Assembly (NCBI GenBank): GCA_018896395.1 | Contig: JAHIMN010000061.1 | Location: 1-5,396, forward strand | Direction: 5' to 3' | Length of the DNA: 5,396 nucleotides | Source: Verrucomicrobiota bacterium | GTDB taxonomy: Bacteria > Verrucomicrobiota > Kiritimatiellia > JAAZAB01 | In this document: in pieces, positions 3,550 to 5,396 of the stretch | Layout of the letters: the number at the start of each line of letters is the position of its first letter | How positions within the stretch are numbered: the first letter of the stretch is position 1 | Notes under the pieces: model-generated | Database searches by the model: none | What the model was told of the DNA's origin: nothing | What the model saw: only the letters and a program-made list of their open reading frames with translations | Made by a program: the position numbers and the translations under genes

Positions 3550-5220
3550 ATGCGCCTATTTGACCTTAACATTGAGACCGTTCTTGAGCACTGGGATGTT
3601 GAACACGGACTCCGTGAGATCATTGCCAATGCCCTTGATGAATGTACACTGAGCGGCACAGCGCCGATCAACATCGCCAAAGACGACCGGGGATGCTGGC
3701 ATATCCGTGACTATGGACGCGGCATCAGGATCGAGCACTTCACACTCAACGAGAATTTAGAGAAAATTGGTGCAGACGGTGTCATCGGCAAGTTCGGCGT
3801 CGGTCTTAAAGACGCCCTTGCGGCCCTTGATCGCCATCACGCCAAGGTCTCCATCTGGTCCCAACACGGTGTCTTCACTCTGACCAAAGCGGCCAAGCAC
3901 GACTTCGACGGGATCACAACGCTTCACATCTCGCATGAACCCGGAGACCAAACGATCCGGGGTACGGACATCGTTCTCACCGGCGTGCCTGACACCGCCA
4001 TCGAAAAAGCAAAGGAAATGTTCCTGTGCTTCCGGGAACACCGCGTTCTGGATACCACATCATTCGGCGAAGTCCTTACGGCCCTACCTGCAGGGGCTGA
4101 GGTGTTCATCAACGGTGTATGGGCCAACGCCGAGCCCACTTTTTTGTTCTCCTACAATGTCACCAGTCTCACCGATTCCATGCGGAAGGCTCTCAATCGA
4201 GAGCGGGTCAACGTCGGCAGGTCCGTCTACGCGGACCGCCTTCGCCAGATTCTTAAGTTCTCGAATGCGGCTGATGTCCTACAGTCTCTCGCGTCAACGT
4301 ATGCACGCAGGGACGAAGGCGAACTCCCAGAGGAACTTAGCTGGATTGACGTTGCACACAAAGCGTTAAATGAACTCGCGAAATCGCAGAAGGTTGTTGT
4401 CATTTCGCAGTCAGAGATTAAGGATCATCCCGAACATGTTGAGGACATCAAGCGGGACGGTCGCCAGATCGTTTTGTTGACCGACCGTGAGAAGCAGCGT
4501 GCAGACCAACAGGCTGAACAAGGCAAAGCTCCCTTTCACACGCTTCGCACATGGATACAGTCTGTCAACGACAGCTTCCAGTACCGGTTCGTGGATGAGA
4601 ACCATTTCACGGAAAATGAGGGTAAAATCTGGCGCAAGGCAGATCAGATTCTTGGGTTGGTCGGTCTCCGCCCAAACGCGATTCCGCGTATTCTCGTTTC
4701 CGAAACTATGTGTACATCGGAAGATGGGACCAACGGTGCATGGGACAGCAAGCTCAGGGCAATCATTGTCAAACGCACACAACTAAGGTCACTTCAAGCG
4801 TTTGCGGGAACGCTACTGCACGAGGTGGCTCACGCCGTTACTGGCACGGTGGATTGCACGCGATACTTTGAGCACGTTTTGACCGATTACCTCGGGCTGG
4901 TATCTGCAAGTGCCTTGTCAGGTGTCACGACGCCTGTGGGACCAGCCGTTCCACCTGATAAAGGAAGTCCCACCCCTCCTATGCCGGAGCCACCTGTCGC
5001 GATAGATGGCATTGCGTTTGTCCCAGTGGAGTCATCAAATGTTGCCGCCGTGGCATACGACGACAAGACCCATACGCTTTATGTGGCACTCAAAAGGGGC
5101 TTACGTTACTTCTATCAAGCAGTGCCACAGACCGTGTATACAGAGCTCCTTAACGCCCAGTCGAAAGGAAAATACCTCAATAAAGAGATAATCGGGCGGT
5201 ACAAGTATGGCAACATATGA
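3550..5220 (+). CDS. GHKL ATPase - HExxH metallopeptidase - KTSC domain fusion protein
   Basis: A 556-residue, probably cytosolic, multidomain protein; no signal peptide or membrane segment is seen. Residues about 1-165 are a GHKL (Hsp90/MutL/MORC-type) ATP-binding domain: N box REIIANALDE (22-31, with E23, N27, D30), G1 RDYGRGI (53-59), G2 GKFGVGLKDAL (80-90) and a GT pair (138-139). A transducer-like part follows with NRER (216-219). Residues about 340-450 resemble a zincin domain with HEVAH (424-428); E441 is a possible third zinc ligand. A proline-rich linker (about 458-487) leads to a C-terminal KTSC domain (about 489-553) with VESSNV, the YxY motif as YFY, and VPQTVY. KTSC has been suggested to bind nucleic acid, unproven. 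The design suggests an ATP-driven switch controlling a protease. The substrate is unknown; a defence or stress role is inference from the architecture and TA-rich context. The ATG lies about 39 bases after the predicted transcription start, without a clear Shine-Dalgarno. It appears to be a single-gene unit. All key ATPase and HExxH residues are intact. Confidence 0.82.
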   Translation: MRLFDLNIETVLEHWDVEHGLREIIANALDECTLSGTAPINIAKDDRGCWHIRDYGRGIRIEHFTLNENLEKIGADGVIGKFGVGLKDALAALDRHHAKVSIWSQHGVFTLTKAAKHDFDGITTLHISHEPGDQTIRGTDIVLTGVPDTAIEKAKEMFLCFREHRVLDTTSFGEVLTALPAGAEVFINGVWANAEPTFLFSYNVTSLTDSMRKALNRERVNVGRSVYADRLRQILKFSNAADVLQSLASTYARRDEGELPEELSWIDVAHKALNELAKSQKVVVISQSEIKDHPEHVEDIKRDGRQIVLLTDREKQRADQQAEQGKAPFHTLRTWIQSVNDSFQYRFVDENHFTENEGKIWRKADQILGLVGLRPNAIPRILVSETMCTSEDGTNGAWDSKLRAIIVKRTQLRSLQAFAGTLLHEVAHAVTGTVDCTRYFEHVLTDYLGLVSASALSGVTTPVGPAVPPDKGSPTPPMPEPPVAIDGIAFVPVESSNVAAVAYDDKTHTLYVALKRGLRYFYQAVPQTVYTELLNAQSKGKYLNKEIIGRYKYGNI

Positions 5221-5253
5221 AAAAGAGCGGCCAATAATCGCCTTCATCACAAC

Positions 5254-5276
5254 GGCTCACGCGCGGCGCGTGTGCC
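5254..5276. terminator. GC-rich hairpin after the large gene
   Basis: GGCTCACGCGC-G-GCGCGTGTGCC forms a 10-pair stem with one T-T mismatch (core CACGCGC/GCGCGTG perfect, 5258-5272); the one-base centre means a few inner pairs must open in RNA. It lies 33 bases after the stop at 5220, suitable for a terminator or 3' stabiliser, but no T tract follows, so intrinsic termination is doubtful. Confidence 0.35.
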
Positions 5277-5349
5277 TAAGGCTCAGCTTAACCGTCCCCC
5301 GGTTGACATCCTATCTATAGACAAATGCTCACCGGTCCACTATGCCACA

Positions 5350-5396
5350 CGATTACCCTTGTCCCGCTTCTACCGTCGTTGTATGCTCGCGGCACA
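5350..5396 (+). repeat. Promoter-bearing repeat, copy C, cut by the window edge
   Basis: Third copy of the repeat at 1928 and 3473, starting CGATTACCCTTG, with CGTTGTATGCTCGCGGCACA (20 bases) to the edge. It is more diverged in the spacer than A and B, but keeps the -10 region and the bases after it. Its downstream half lies outside the window. Confidence 0.7.
5359..5387 (+). promoter_or_regulatory. Sigma70-like promoter in repeat copy C
   Basis: TTGTCC (5359-5364), a 17-base spacer and TATGCT (5382-5387) keep the same geometry as the promoters in copies A and B. It presumably serves a plus-strand gene beyond the right edge. Confidence 0.5.

Noticed and set aside
1354..3550. CRISPR array
   Set aside because: The repeats are few, unevenly spaced and mostly inverted, with no regular spacers.
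3081..3680. 199-codon minus-strand frame
   Set aside because: It crosses the antitoxin relic, the terminator repeat, the palindromes and the promoter repeat antisense to all of them; it is open by composition only.
5303..5331. Promoter based on TTGACA at 5303-5308
   Set aside because: No acceptable -10 hexamer occurs 16-18 bases downstream.
5281..5396. Integron attC site
   Set aside because: GCTTAAC at 5285-5291 fits the RYYYAAC core, but no matching GTTRRRY partner at suitable spacing and no convincing attC fold was found here or around the other units; no integrase gene is present.

Overview
The window looks like a bacterial accessory region flanking an energy-metabolism gene, probably from an anaerobe. 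At the left edge, on the minus strand, is a complete HdrA/QmoA-like flavin and iron-sulfur oxidoreductase, a protein family of anaerobic electron transfer seen in sulfate reducers, syntrophs, methanogens and relatives. Nothing here fixes the phylum. The moderately GC-rich coding sequence, repeat-rich intergenic DNA and several toxin-antitoxin (TA) genes suggest an environmental bacterium, but that is an inference.

Layout: 40-1353 (minus) holds the HdrA-like gene. 1354-2055 has no gene and is full of repeats: a degenerate inverted repeat, copy 1 of a terminator-like repeat, a small hairpin, a 30-bp inverted-repeat pair and copy A of a promoter-bearing repeat. 2056-2588 (plus) is an intact type II TA pair, a PF09720/TIGR02574-type antitoxin followed by a RelE/ParE-fold toxin with a 4-base overlap. 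2589-3055 has a possible 28-codon ORF, a 175-bp unit with inverted ends built of ACAGGATT-like words, and the C-terminal scrap of a DUF4258-type toxin. 3056-3269 is a YgiT-type antitoxin gene broken by one extra A. 3304-3538 holds terminator repeat copy 2, a REP-like palindrome cluster and promoter repeat copy B. 3550-5220 (plus) is a 556-residue protein joining a GHKL (Hsp90/MutL-type) ATPase domain, an HExxH zinc-protease-like domain and a C-terminal KTSC domain. 5221-5396 has a GC-rich hairpin and the start of promoter repeat copy C, cut by the window edge.

The strongest point is the modular organisation. The same promoter-bearing repeat (TTGnnn, 17 bases, TATRCT) stands before the TA pair, before the GHKL-protease-KTSC gene and at the right edge, where it presumably serves another gene. 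A terminator-like repeat lies upstream of the first two promoter copies. The region therefore reads as a series of self-contained, individually promoted accessory units, two of TA type (one intact, one decayed) and one large ATPase/protease. The ATPase-protease fusion is the best candidate for a little-described system. A stress or defence role is inferred from architecture and neighbours and is not shown by the sequence.
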